From Sophora flavescens (lineage: Eukaryota; Streptophyta; Magnoliopsida; Fabales; Fabaceae): a DNA stretch of 64,000 nucleotides. The notes below the pieces were generated by a model. The model had not been told where the DNA came from. It searched no databases and was given only the letters and a program-made list of their open reading frames with translations. The DNA lies in the NCBI GenBank assembly GCA_030762895.1, contig CM061069.1, forward strand, positions 6,878,904 through 6,942,903, written 5' to 3'. Below, piece after piece: positions 11,413 through 22,394 of the stretch. The position numbers and the translations under genes are program-made. Position 1 is the first letter of the stretch; the number at the start of each line of letters is the position of its first letter.

Positions 11413-12119
11413 ATGTTGTTTTATTTTGGTTTACACTCGCGCCATCTGCACTTCGCTCTGTACGTCTCTTTTCTCTTTTCATCACGCTCAACCTCACTCT
11501 CAACCTCACTCTCACTCTCACTCTCACTCTGCCCTAATCGCGAGCTCATCTCCACCTCAACCATCGCGAGGGCTTCTTCGCCACCACCATGAGGTACACT
11601 CTTAACCCTAACTCTGTCTTTCCATTCATTCTTTGCAACAAATTGACATCTCTCTTTCCCCTTCCCGCGCACTAGCTCTCCTTGTCCCTCTGCTCTCAGT
11701 AAACACATCGAACGTTGGCCACCACTGAGCTCCCGCCCCACCACCACGCGAGCACCTATTTATGGTGAGTCTTTAGGGCACATTTTTTTATTTTTTGTTT
11801 TGAGTGTATGTTGAAACTGTAGTCTCAGTAGTTGAAACTTGAAACCGTGAGTTTGAGTTGTTTGGAATGTCTCTATTTTTGGTTTTGAGTGCATGTTGCT
11901 CTGCTGGTTGATCTGTCACGGTCGTGATGCTCATCACGGCTAGGCCATGATCAGTTCTGCCTGTGATGGTCTGGTTCAGTTGGCACGTTACGGCCGTGAT
12001 GGACATCACTGCCAGGCCATGACCAGTGCTTGGCAATCTTCAAAAACTATAGTTTTCAATCCCCCGTATTGTCCTTATATTGGATATATGTTTTGTATAT
12101 CTACAGGACCTATCTAGTT
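11413..12119 (+). other. leader region before the transposase, with captured LTR-like palindromes
   Basis: TC-rich sequence (11450-11560) is followed by AT-rich sequence and then, at 11919-12028, by two units with the CACGG(C/T)CGTGATG...CATCACGGC-AGGCC pattern found in the type B LTRs and in B 3' untranslated regions. A possible splice acceptor (TATCTACAG) ends at about 12108, just before the transposase start. No gene is recognised here. Confidence 0.6.
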
Positions 12120-15100
12120 ATGGATCGTAGTTGGATGGTTTGTAAACGCACTAGTGCTGAGTATTTGAAGGGGGTGGGAGAATTTATAGAATTTGCTCAA
12201 AGGAATGTTCCTAATAGTAATGGAATGTTTTGTTGTCCTTGTGTCAAGTGTTTGAATACGAGGAAATGTACGGTGAAGGATATACGTACTCATTTGATTT
12301 GTGAACGGATTTACTTGAGTTATACAAGATGGATATAGCATGGTGATGTGTTGTTGAGTAGTACGGCAAGTGTCTCCCAAAGTGAGGACGTTGACGTAGA
12401 TATGGAGTATGATCGAGTAGAGGACATGATCCGTGATATTGGACAAGAATCTTTTCATCGAGCTCATGTGTATGATAGGTTGTGCGGTGATGCGGATAAG
12501 ACTTTATATCCAGGGTGTACTACTCATACACGGTTGTCGGTGGTGCTAAAATTGGTTTGTGTGAAGGCGATAAATGGTTGGACCGATAAAAGCTTCACGG
12601 AATTGCTTGAAGTGTTGAAAGACTTGCTTCCGGAGGACAACACATTGCCTGACCGTAACTATGAGGCCAAGAAGGTATTGTGTCCTATGGGTATGGAGTA
12701 TAAGAAGATACACACATGCCTCAATGATTGCATATTGTACACCGGTGTTCATGAAGACAATCACGATTGCCCCAAATGTGGGTTATCACGATACAAAGTG
12801 AAGGGCGGTGATGATGATGATGATCTTGATGATGTGAGAAAAAGGGTCCTCCTGCGAAGGTGTTGTGGTATCTTCCAATAATTCCAAGGTTCAAGCGATT
12901 GTTTGCCAATGCGAAAGATGCGAAGAATCTTAGATGACATAATGATGAGAGGAAACGTGATGGAAAGGTTCGTCATCCTGCTGATTCTATGCAATGGAAG
13001 AATATAGATACTATGTTTCCGGATTTCGCCGATGAGCCAAGAAACCTAAGGCTTGGACTTGCTACGGATGGAATGAATCCTTATGGTAACATGAGTAGTA
13101 TTCATAGTTCATGGCCTGTTCTGTTGGTAATTTACAACATGCCCCCTTGGTTGTGCATCAAGCGCAAATTCATGATGTTGTCTATGATGATTTCGGACCC
13201 AAATCAACCGGGAAATGACTTAGATGTTTATCTAGGTGCCTTGATTGAAGACTGGAAAACAATGTGGGTGGAAGGTGTTGATGTAGTTGATGGGTATTCT
13301 CATGAGACTTTCAAGCTTCGTGCCATGTTATTTTGCACCATCAACGACTTTCCAGCATACGGTAACTTGTCCGGGTACAGTGTCAAGGGGCATAAAGCAT
13401 GCCCTATATGTGAAGAAGGAACATGCTACACTCAGTTGCATTTTGGAAAGAAGACGGTTTACCTTGGGCATCGGAGATTTCTTAGACGTGATCACCCATA
13501 TCGTAAGATGAAAAAAACTTTTAATGGATGCCAAGAGACAGAAGAAGCGCCGGCAGACTTAATTGGAGAGCAGGTTTATCAGAGGGTAAAGGGCGTCGAT
13601 GTTATATTCAGCAAGTCCAAAAAGAAAGGTAAAGCTGCTGAGAAAAACATATGGAAGAAGAGGTCGATATTCTTTGATCTTCCATACTGGTGCAAGCTTG
13701 ATGTCAGACACTGCATTGATTTGATGCAGGTGGAGTAAAATGGGTGTGTTAGTGTGATCGGGACGATTCTCAAAATTCAGGGGCAAGACAAAGGATGGTG
13801 TGAATGCTCGTCCTCGACCTCGTTACGATGGGTATACGAGCAGCAGTTAGCTCCAGCTTGTTGAGGATGGTAAGCGGACTTATTTGCCGCCAAAGATGTC
13901 ATACTTTGTCAAAAAAAGAGAGACAAGGTTTCTGCGGGTGTCTTCAGGGCATCAAAGTTCCACATGGTTACTCTTCAAATAAGAAGAGGCTTGTCTCTAG
14001 TGATCTTAAATTGGTTGGCTTAAAGTCTCATGATTGTCACATCTTGATGTAACAACTTTTGCCCGTTGCTATTCGTGGTATTGCTCCAAAAAATGTGAGA
14101 CATGCCATTACTCGGTTGTGCTCATTCTTCAATTCTATATGTAGCAAAGTCGTTGACCCCCGTATGTTGGATGACTTGGAAGTTGAGGCTGCTACAATCT
14201 TGTGCCAATTGGAGATGTATTTTCCTCCTTCCTTTTTCGACATAATGGTTCACTTAATTGTTCATTTGGTGAGGGAGATTAGATTATGTGGGCCGATTTT
14301 TCTGAGATGGATGTACCCAGTTGAGCGCTACATGAACATCTTGAAAGGGTACGTGAAGAATCCTCATCGTCCGGAAGCATCTATTGTTCAAAGGTATGTT
14401 GCAGAAGAAGCTATTGAGTTTTGTTCGGACTACCTTCATAACACGGATCCTATAGGGGTTCCTAAGCCTCGGCATGATGAGATCAGATGTCAAGGTAAGG
14501 GTACACATGGCTTAAGAATTAAAAGCAAGGATCGGGAGGAAGTGCTTCAAGCACATTTGTATGTATTGAACAACATCGAATGTGTTCAGCCTTTCTTATT
14601 TGAACATAAAAGAAAAGTCAATCAAGAAAACCCTCGAATGAGCGAAAGGTGGTTGTTGAACAAGCATAACAAGACTTTCTTACCATGGTTCAAGGAATAA
14701 ATGCTTAAGGATGGAAGTACAGCTTCTGATGACGTAAGATGGCTAGCACGTGGGCCTAGCTTCAACGTCATATGTTGGAGCGGATACGACATAAATAACT
14801 TTTCCTTTTATACAAAGGAACAAGATAACAAGAGTACCATGAAAAATAGTGGGGTTATGATCGTGGCCGAAGCAATGCACTTCTCTAGTGCAAAGGACAC
14901 AAAACCCGTTAAAGCACCGACACCTTACTTTGGATATATTGAAGATATTTGGGTGCTCGATTACACTAAGCTTACGGTGCTGGTTTTTAAATGTAAGTGG
15001 GTTGATAGTAACAGTGGTGTACAAACCGACGAATTGGGGTTCACATTGGTAGACCTCAACAAGTTAGGTCATATAAATGAGCCTTTCATAATGGCTTCCC

Positions 15101-15321
15101 AAGCAAAACAAGTGTTCTACATCACTGATCCTTCTAACAAAAGGTTGTCCGTGGTTCTCCAAGGAAAAAGCATGTATAATGGTAGTGATGAAAATCAAGA
15201 TTCAAATCTTGATATTCCTGAGACTCCTTTTTCAACAAACATGCCTACTATAATCGAGGAGACACAGGTGGACGATGTACATGCCACTCGTGATGATCAT
15301 CACGAAGGGATATTGATATAG
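12120..15321 (+). pseudogene. CACTA transposase (TNP2 / TnpD type), broken
   Basis: The start is ATG at 12120 (MDRSWM). Domains in order: transposase-associated zinc-binding domain (12120-12330, with CPCVKC), the TNP2 transposase core (12420-13540, including KLVCVKAINGWTD, ATDGMNPYGN, NMPPWLCIKRKFMMLSMMI, PGNDLDVYLGALI and FPAYGNLSGYSVKGHKACPIC), DUF4218 (14040-14440, LPVAIRGIAPKNVRHAITRL, LCQLEMYFPPSFFDIMVHL, FLRWMYPVERYM), and DUF4216 (14900-15170, YGYIEDIW-like, FKCKWVD, GFTLVDLNKLG, ASQAKQVFYITDP). In-frame stops include TAG at about 12336 (tyrosine expected), TGA in LR*HNDE at about 12933, TAA in VE*N at about 13736, TAA in LM*QLLP at about 14050 and TAA at 14698. Frameshifts occur near 12840 and 13770-13860. 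It would have cut and moved CACTA ends; it is now inactive. Confidence 0.93.
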
Positions 15322-15547
15322 GTAGTTTAAACTTAGTATACATTTATTTTTATTTTTATTTCTGTATTTATTTTGAGTTATAACCTATGTTAATAAATAT
15401 ATATTGTTTCTGAACAGGCATACATATGGATCATTGTTCCATTTTTCCTTTGCAATTCTGTAATGTGTGTGATATTCTGTGTTACTGGGATATTTACTGA
15501 ATGCAGGGATAGCTGAGGGGAGTGATATTTTAAAACTGAATTTAAAA

Positions 15548-15945
15548 AAAAATCTATTAACGTCAGTTGTATCAAACAACTGACGTTAATAGTATTTTAT
15601 AAAATATACAGTACACTATTAACGTCAGTTGTGTAAAACAACTGACGTTAAAATTAAAACCTTTAACGTCAGTTTCGTTATAACAACTGACGTTAGTTTT
15701 AACAAAATTAACGTCCGTTGTCTTAAAGAACTGACGTTAATAGTTTTATGTTTAACGTCAGTTGTTTAAACAACTGGCGTTAATTTTGACAAAATTAACG
15801 TCAGTTGGGTTAAAGAGTCGACATTAATAGTTTTATATTTAACGTCAGTTCTCAACTGACGTTAAAATTTTAACTTTTAACGTCAGCTGTATTTACGTTA
15901 GTCAGTACTCTGACGTAAAAAATCAATTGTAACTGACGTAAAAAG
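15548..15945 (+). repeat. right subterminal hairpin cluster of the CACTA element
   Basis: About eight consecutive inverted-repeat units of 25-32 bp of the type TAACGTCAGTTG...CAACTGACGTTA, separated by short AT-rich spacers. The same core occurs at the left end. The arrangement fits a transposase-accessory binding array. Several units have a changed arm. Confidence 0.9.
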
Positions 15946-15962
15946 CAGTTATTGCACTAGTG

Positions 15963-16407
15963 AAAACTATGCCTATATGAATGAAACATGAAAAATGCAA
16001 AAATACAAAAAATTGCAAAAATACCCCTACCCCAAGCTTAAAAACTTACATTGTCCCCAATGTAAATAATCAAGTCGGAGAGAGGAGAGAAAATGGAACA
16101 ACTCACCGAGGTGGTAGCGGGTGTTGGCTCACAATCACCAAAGAGATGCTGGAAAATGTATCACGGCCGTGATGCTCATCAAGGCTAGGCCGTGATACAT
16201 TCTGGCTTTAATTGTCCTTGCCTTTTTGCTCTTCTTCCTTCATAACCTGAAAATACTTGGCAAATCCATCAATTAGTGATCTTTCTTTTCTTATCTTCTC
16301 AAATTATTCAAAAACAAAATTCAAAAACAAATGGAAAAGGGAAAGGAAACTTGGGTTTCCTCCCAAGAAGCGCTTATTTACTATCCTTAAGCTTGACCAT
16401 ACTTCTT
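15963..16407 (-). other. B3 3' untranslated region, proximal part
   Basis: Contains, on the minus strand, the internal purine tract (AAGCTTGGGGTAGGGG, about 16022-16037), a hairpin with GGGA tetraloop (16046-16065), palindromic CACGGCC units (16158-16198), and a stem TTGGG/CCCAA hairpin at 16351-16366 whose loop is altered. Order and spacing match B1 and B2. Confidence 0.85.
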
Positions 16408-18617
16408 TCAATCAACCGGGTCGGCTGGGCCTAGAAGTGCAAGAACACTTCTCTTCCATGGGAGTCCTTCAAAGAGCCAATTTTGCTCATATGGCCAATT
16501 GCGCTTTCGCTTTGCTCTTTTCACTCTGAGTTTCATGGCCTTACTCCCTCCCGGCGGAAGTTTTGTTTCCACATGATGAGCAACTACAACTTCATCACCA
16601 TTTGGCGCATCATTTGTCTTGAAAAGCTTCGGAGTCGCTTCCATGTTAAGCTCTTCCTTCACCTCTGGAGACATTATATCGATCCTGCACACATGACTCT
16701 CAAAAGGAGGGTTGTTATATGAGTTAGTCAAATCAAAATCTACCCTACCTTCCTCTACATTCAGAGAGAGCTTGTCATTTTTTACGTCTATTATCGCTCC
16801 AGTGGTGGCTAAGAAAGGCCTTCCAAGAATGATAGGGAATTTAGAATTCCCGTTCATATCCAACCCCATGAAATCGGTGGGAATGAAAAATTTCCCTACC
16901 CTTACGGGAACATTCTCTAGTATGCCTAGAGGAGTTTTAGTTGAGCCATCCGCAAACTGTAAAGAGAATTTGGATGGACTCAATTCCTTGGTTCCTAACC
17001 TCTCCAAGATAGTAAGCGGCATCAAGCTCGCACTAGCCCCTAAGTCACATAAGGCTTGGTCTATTTTCACTTCTCCAATTGAGCAAGCAATAGAGAAACT
17101 ACCTGGATCTTTTAGTTTAGGAGGCATATTAGTTTTTATCATGACATTGTGCTCCTCAATTAAGCTCTTAGTTTCTATTTTTACTTGCTTTCTCTTGACC
17201 AACCTTTGTGGGAAAGGTATATGGGGTTGGTAAGGTGGTGGAGGGACATACTTTGGCTCTACTTCTTCATCTTCGCTCATGTCCTCCTCACATTCCACAT
17301 CCTTTTCAACCACCCCAAGCTTATCATCCCTCAAGTATATGGCATTACAATGTTCATTGGGATTAACTTCGGGTTGTCTCGGAAACGCACCCTTAGGTCT
17401 AGAGTATGTACTAGCTTGTTGAGCAATCTGAGTTTCTAACATCTTATTATGGATGGCTAAGTTATCTACCTTAGATGCTAACTCTTTTATTGCCTCATTG
17501 ATAGCCCTACCTTGTTGCCTAAACTCTTCATTTTGTTTTGTTTGAGTTTCAACAAAACTTTCCAAAAGAGATTCAAGTTTAGACTTTTGTACGACAAGAG
17601 TTCACTTGTTCCCCCGAAGCGCCGGATCCGTGAGCAATACCACGTGGGCACTCCATTATGTCATGTCCCTGCATTCCACAAATCTCACAAACAATATTAG
17701 TAGCACCTATTGAACTCACGTTAGCCCTTTCAAGCTGATCAAAGCGTTTACTCAATGAGTCAATTTTAGACATAATAAGATCAGTGCTATTCATTTCAAA
17801 CTTACCCCCCGAAATCTTTTTCGGGTTATTACCTCTTTCTGAACCCCATTGGTGGTAGTTGGTGGCCACGTTATCAATGATGTTGAATGCCTCAGTCAGA
17901 AGCCTATTCATAAAGTCTCCACCAACTGCGGAGTCAAGTGACACCTTCGAAGAGTAATCCAATCCGTTGTAGAAGGTGTGCACTAACAACCACCTCTTGA
18001 GTCCATGATGTGGGCAAGACTCCAGCAATCCCTTGTAGCGATCCCAAGCTTCGGATAAGCATTCTCCGTCCTTTTGGAAAAAGCCGGTGATCTGAGTTCG
18101 TAGGTAAGCCGTCTTGGATGGAGGGAAGAATTTCTCCAAGAATGCCTGCTCCAGTTGGTCCCAAGTCGACAAGGTATTAGCGGGCACTTGCTTCAGCCAA
18201 GCTTTTGCCTTTCCAGTAAGAAAGGAGGGGAATAATCTCAAGCGTATCGCATCGACCAGGGCACCATGAATCCTAATTGCATCAGTGAACTTCAAGAATG
18301 TCTCCACGTGATCAGTCGGGTCCTCTGAGGGCAATCCTCCGAATTGATGTTGCCTAAACATGCTAATTAGCATAGGCGGTATAGTGTAGTTCTCCACCTC
18401 GATCTTCGGCCTAGCAATCCCAGTTCGCAAACCCCTCGCATTTGGGGCTGCATAGTCCTTCAATGGTTTGGTATCCGGTAGATTCGCCATGAGTGGAATG
18501 GGAATCAACCTCTCTCTCTCTCTCTCTCTCTCTTTGTAGTCTCTTACGTCTATGAAAGGTCCTTTCGACTTCGGGGTCAACCTCAATAAGGCTTCCAAGA
18601 CTTAGTGATCTTTGCAT
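16408..18617 (-). pseudogene. gag-protease of element B3 (broken)
   Basis: The start would be ATG at 18615-18617 (MQRSLSLGSL). A (GA)n run at 18511-18533 shifts the frame, after which Gag continues from 18598 to 17579: FGGLPSEDPTDHVETFLKF, GKAKAWLKQVPANTL, LEKFFPPSKTAYLRTQI, CPHHGL and zinc knuckle CEICGMQGHDIMEC. At about 17570 roughly 165 bp present in B1 and B2 is missing and the frame changes. The remainder (17565-16408) holds a coiled-coil-like segment and a retropepsin fold with CDLGASASLMPL and ILGRPF. No RT follows. It is homologous along its length to B1. Confidence 0.88.
18511..18533. repeat. (TC)n microsatellite inside gag of B3
   Basis: About 11 TC dinucleotides encode alternating Arg-Glu on the minus strand. 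B1 and B2 have only two or three such codons here. The length is out of phase and separates the first 35 or so Gag residues from the rest. Confidence 0.85.
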
Positions 18618-18774
18618 AAAAAAGAAGAAAAACACAGAGAGATAGATACTCTAGGACGAAAAAGAGATAGATGAAAAAAATAAATATTTTTTTTAACAAA
18701 AAACAATTAAAAAGAAAAAGAAAAAGTCCAGAAAAATCAATTTAAAAATTAAATTGAAATTCAAGAAAGCACAA

Positions 18775-18792
18775 TCCTCGGCAACGGTGCCA
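18775..18792 (-). promoter_or_regulatory. primer-binding site of B3 (tRNA-Asp)
   Basis: The plus strand reads TCCTCGGCAACGGTGCCA, two transitions away from the plant tRNA-Asp 3' end TCCCCGGCAACGGCGCCA. It lies 6 bases from the LTR start. Confidence 0.88.
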
Positions 18793-18798
18793 AAAACT

Positions 18799-20142
18799 TG
18801 ATGTGTGCATTCCGGCAAGTGTACCGGATTCGTCGCCAATTAATAAAAAGACATCGATCCCACAGAGACCGTGATCTCAAATCACAACTAATTATCAAAT
18901 CGATTAAACTGGACTATGTAAAGAAAGATTTTGAAAAGGTTTTGGTTTTTGAAATAATAATCAAGTAACAATCAAATTTAAAATTGCAGTTTAAACAAAA
19001 TAGGAAAGTAGATCGATTTTGGGTTTTTCAAATTCAAAAGAGATTCCTATGAATTTGGGTTGCCAACAAGATTGTTTATGTTAATAAATTGACGACCCCT
19101 TGTTAATTATCTAAATTGATTTGAAGGCGAATTTATCCTAAATAAGTTAATGCTCCCTCTTGGGTTACAAAAACCGTGCCCAATTAAACCAACCCCTACT
19201 CTCGTGGTAGTTGAATTTAGATCGAACCCTTTAAGTTTCGTGACAATTCGTTAATCCTCGAAGGACCGCTTCTAACTCTCGTGATTTAAGTCCTAAGTCT
19301 GATTCTATAGATCCGATACCTAAGTTCACCGCTAGGTTCCTCCTTAGAATATCTACGACACGCAAATAAGTGGCTGCCAAATTTACGAGTAAGTAAAATA
19401 ATAGAAATCAAATCTAAAGCAAAATCGAAATTAACAAAGGTAAAACATCAATTCATAACATAAATCAGATCTTGGGCATAGCCCCAATCCCTAGAAATAA
19501 GGCTACTACTCAAGCATTGCCATAGTGATGACAAGCTTGGTTAACAAAAACATGAAATAAAAAATAGGAGAAGAAGAAGAAGAAGAAGAAGAAGAAGAAG
19601 AAGAAGAAGAAGAAGAAGAAGAAGAAGAAGAAGAAGAAGAAGAAGAAGAAGAAGAAGAGAGATCCCAAAAATTTGCCTAAGTGTAGCAGCCCCCAAAACT
19701 CTCCTGAAGTCTCTGCCTGATTGCCATATTTATAGATTAGGGAAGTTTGAATCCCAATCGAACACAAATTCAGATCAAATCAGTTTCTTCAGATCCAAAT
19801 ATTGCGTGTCACGGTCGTGATGGCCATCACGGCCAGGCCGTGACGGATTCTGCCTTGGGTGTTGCTTCACTGATTGGTCTGTCACGGCCGTGACCACCAT
19901 CAAGGCTAGGCCGTGATGGGCTCTGTTTGGATCATTTTCTTCACTTTTCAAGCCCCACTTCATGCAAGCTCCATCATGGTCAATCTTGAGCATTTTGATC
20001 CTTAATTCCTGCACAACAACACCACAAAACCGCCTTACCCGTTCTAAGGTAAAAACTAACAAAAATCAAAATAAATAAGCTTAAGCTATATGAAAATGCA
20101 TGCAATATGATAAGTAAATATGAGGTGAAATCACACTCAACA
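18799..20142 (-). repeat. 5' LTR of B3 (type B)
   Basis: About 1344 bp, TGATGTGTGC...CACTCAACA on the plus strand. It is homologous to the B1 and B2 LTRs. It carries a long (GAA)n run at 19568-19659 and palindromic CACGGCC units at 19805-19920. The outer end TCAACA differs from the family CATCA by one change. The flank ATGTG (20143-20147) fits a 5-bp duplication of ACGTG in the spacer monomer. Confidence 0.85.
19568..19659. repeat. (GAA)n trinucleotide expansion in the B3 LTR
   Basis: About 30 uninterrupted GAA/TTC triplets. The matching position in B1 and B2 LTRs has only a short mixed TTC/TCC/TCT tract, so this is a copy-specific expansion. The poly-phenylalanine ORF across it is not a gene. 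Confidence 0.95.
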
Positions 20143-22394
20143 ATGTGGTGTTATGTGATGCCTTCTTGGGCTGAGCCGAAGCACCAAGAGATGTGTGATC
20201 GTCCTTAAATGGACTTGTAAGGGGGTACTCAAACACCAGATCGGCTGAGGCGCGTCGGAAAGGATGATCGTGATGTTATTGGTTTTCAAAAATGTTGGCT
20301 TTCGATATTTACCAATTTCGTGGGGTTCTCGATGGTGTGGCGAGGCTGTGGGTGCACTGCTCCTCGACTTTGGTAGTGGATGGATGTGGTGTTAGGTGTT
20401 GCCTTCCGGGGCTGAGCCGAAGCACCAAGAAGTGGGTGATCGTCCTGAAGTAGCCTTGTTAGGGGTACCCAACACCAGATCGACTGAAGGCGCATCGTAA
20501 TAGATCCTCGCGTTGTTTTTGGTTTTTAAAATTGTTGGCTTTCGATATTTTTCAATTTCGGGAGGTACTCAATGGTGTGGCGAGGCTGTGGGTGCACTGT
20601 TCCTCGACCTTGGTTGTGGATGGACGTGGTGTTAGGTGATGCCTTCCGAGGTGGAGCCGAAGCACCAAGAGATGGGTGACCATCCTGAAGTGGCCTTGTA
20701 AGGGGTGCTCAAACACCAGATCGGCTAAAGGTTCATCGGGAAGGACCCTCGCTATGTTGTTGGTTTTTAAAAATGTTGGCTTTCGATATTTATCAATTTC
20801 GTGGGGTACTCAATGGTGTGGCGAGGCTGCGGGTGTGTCGTTCCTCGACCTCGGTTGTGGATGGACGTGGTGTTAGGTGATGCCTTCTGAGGCGGGGCTG
20901 AAGCACCAAGAGACGGGTGATAGTCCTGAAGTATCCTTGTAAGGGGTGCTCAAACACCAGGTCGGTTGAAGGCGCATCCGAAAAGATTCTCGTGATATTG
21001 TTGGTTTTTAAAAATGTTTGCTTTCGATATTTATTAATTTTGTAGGGTACTCGATGGTGTGGCGAGGCTGTGGGTGCGCGGCTCCTCGACCTTGGTTAAG
21101 GATGGACATGGTGTTAGGTGATGCCTTTGGGGCAGAGTCGAAGAACCAAAAGACGGGTTATCGTCCTGAAGTGGCCTTGTAAGGGGTGCTCAAACACCAA
21201 ATCGGCTGAAGGTGCATCGGGAAGGATCCTCGTGATGTTGTTGGTTTTTAAAAATGTTGGCTTTCAATATTTATGAATTTCGTGGGGTACTCGATGGTGT
21301 GGCGAGGCTGTGGGTACGTCGTTCCTCGACGTTGGTTCTGGATGGACGTGGTGTTAGGTGATGCCTTCCGAGGCGGGGCCGAAGCACCAAGAGACGGGTG
21401 ATCGTCCTGAAGTAGCCTTGTAAGGGGTGCTCAAACACCAGATCGGTTGAAGGCGCATCAGAAAGGATCCTCGTGATATTGTTGGTTTTTAAAAATGTTG
21501 GATTTCGATATTTATTAATTTCGTAGGGTACTCGATGGTGTGGCGAGGCAGTGGGTGGGCAACTCCTCGACCTTGGTTGTGGATGGACGTGGTGTTAGGT
21601 GATGCTTTCCGGGGCGGAGTCGAAGCACCAAAAGACGGGTGATCGTCCTGAAGTGGCCTTGTAAGGGGTGCTCAAACACTAGATCAACTGAAGGCACATC
21701 GGAAAAGATCCTCGCATTGTTGTTGGTTTTTAAAAATGTTGGCTTTCGATATTTATCAATTTCGTGGGGTACTCGATGGTGTGATGAGGTTGTGGGTGCG
21801 TCGTTCCTCGACCTTTGTTGTGGATGGAGGTGGTGTTAGGTGATGCCTTTCGAGGCGGAGCCGAAGCACCAAGGGACGGGTGATCGTCCTGAAGTGGCCA
21901 TGTAATGGGAGCTCCAACACCAGATCGGCTGAAGGTGCATCAGAAAGGATCCTCGCGATGTTGTTGGTTTTTAAAAATGTTGGCTTTTGATATTTATCAA
22001 TTTCGTGGGGTACTCGATGGTGTGGCGAGGCGGTGGATGTGCGGTTCCATGACCTTGGTTGTGGATGGACGTGGTGTTAGGTGATGCCTTCCGGGGCGGA
22101 GCCAAAGCACCAAGAGACGAGTGATCGTCCTGAACGGGTCTTTTAAGGGGTGCTCTAACACCAGATCGGCTGAAGGTGCATCAGAAAGGATCCTCTCGAT
22201 TTTGTTGGTTTTTAAAAATGTTGGCTTTCGATATTTATCAATTTCGTGGGGTGCTGGTTGGTGTGGCGATGCTGTGGGTGCGCGCCTCCTCGACCCTGGT
22301 GGTGGATGGACGTGGTGTTAGGTGATGCTTTCCGGGGCGAAGCCGAAGCACCAAGAGATGGGTGATCTCCTGAAGTGGCCTTGGAGGAGGTGCT
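20143..22394 (+). repeat. rDNA spacer tandem array 1 (about 241-bp monomer)
   Basis: About nine consecutive monomers. Landmarks GTGTTAGGTGATGCC recur near 20148, 20389, 20629, 20870, 21111, 21351, 21593, 21833, 22074 and 22315, giving a period of 240-242 bp. Each monomer also holds CAAACACCAGATCGGCTGAAG, a TTTTTAAAAATGTTGGCTTTCGATATTTAT-like segment and CTCCTCGACCTTGG. The same monomers lead directly into the 18S gene at the right of the window, so they are 45S intergenic or external transcribed spacer. The 60-85 aa ORFs here repeat with the monomer and are not genes. Confidence 0.93.

Larger units (their letters stand above)
9138..15962 (+). mobile_element. CACTA DNA transposon (En/Spm type), 6825 bp
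   Basis: Both ends carry CACTAGTG (9138-9145 and 15955-15962), flanked by a 3-bp target duplication AAA (9135-9137 and 15963-15965). The uninterrupted site survives in B2 (complement of about 34396-34420), where GATCATGC AAA ACTATGCC is continuous, which confirms both edges. Inside are subterminal inverted repeats at both ends and a TNP2-type transposase with the domain set usual for plant CACTA elements. The transposase is broken, so the copy cannot move on its own, although its ends look usable. Confidence 0.93.
7974..20142 (-). mobile_element. non-autonomous gag-protease LTR element B3, with nested insertions
   Basis: A minus-strand LTR element of the same family as B1 and B2. It has a 5' LTR at 18799-20142, primer site at 18775-18792, gag-protease at 16408-18617, and a 3' untranslated region in two parts (15963-16407 and 7974-9137) split by the CACTA transposon. 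Its left end and 3' LTR are replaced in this window by A3. No RT or integrase is present. The right flank, ATGTG then GTGTTATGTGATGCC, rejoins the 241-bp rDNA spacer monomer, so B3 was inserted in rDNA spacer. Confidence 0.82.

Noticed and set aside
12721..12994. Minus-strand ORFs with histidine runs
   Set aside because: Antisense to the aspartate-rich stretch of the CACTA transposase.
19510..19767. ORF with a long phenylalanine run
   Set aside because: Direct translation of the GAA/TTC microsatellite.
20143..22394. Repeated 60-85 aa ORFs with common sequence (GCSNTRS... and complementary strand forms)
   Set aside because: They recur with the 241-bp period, appear on both strands, and are broken by ordinary monomer variation. 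They reflect the repeat, not a gene family.
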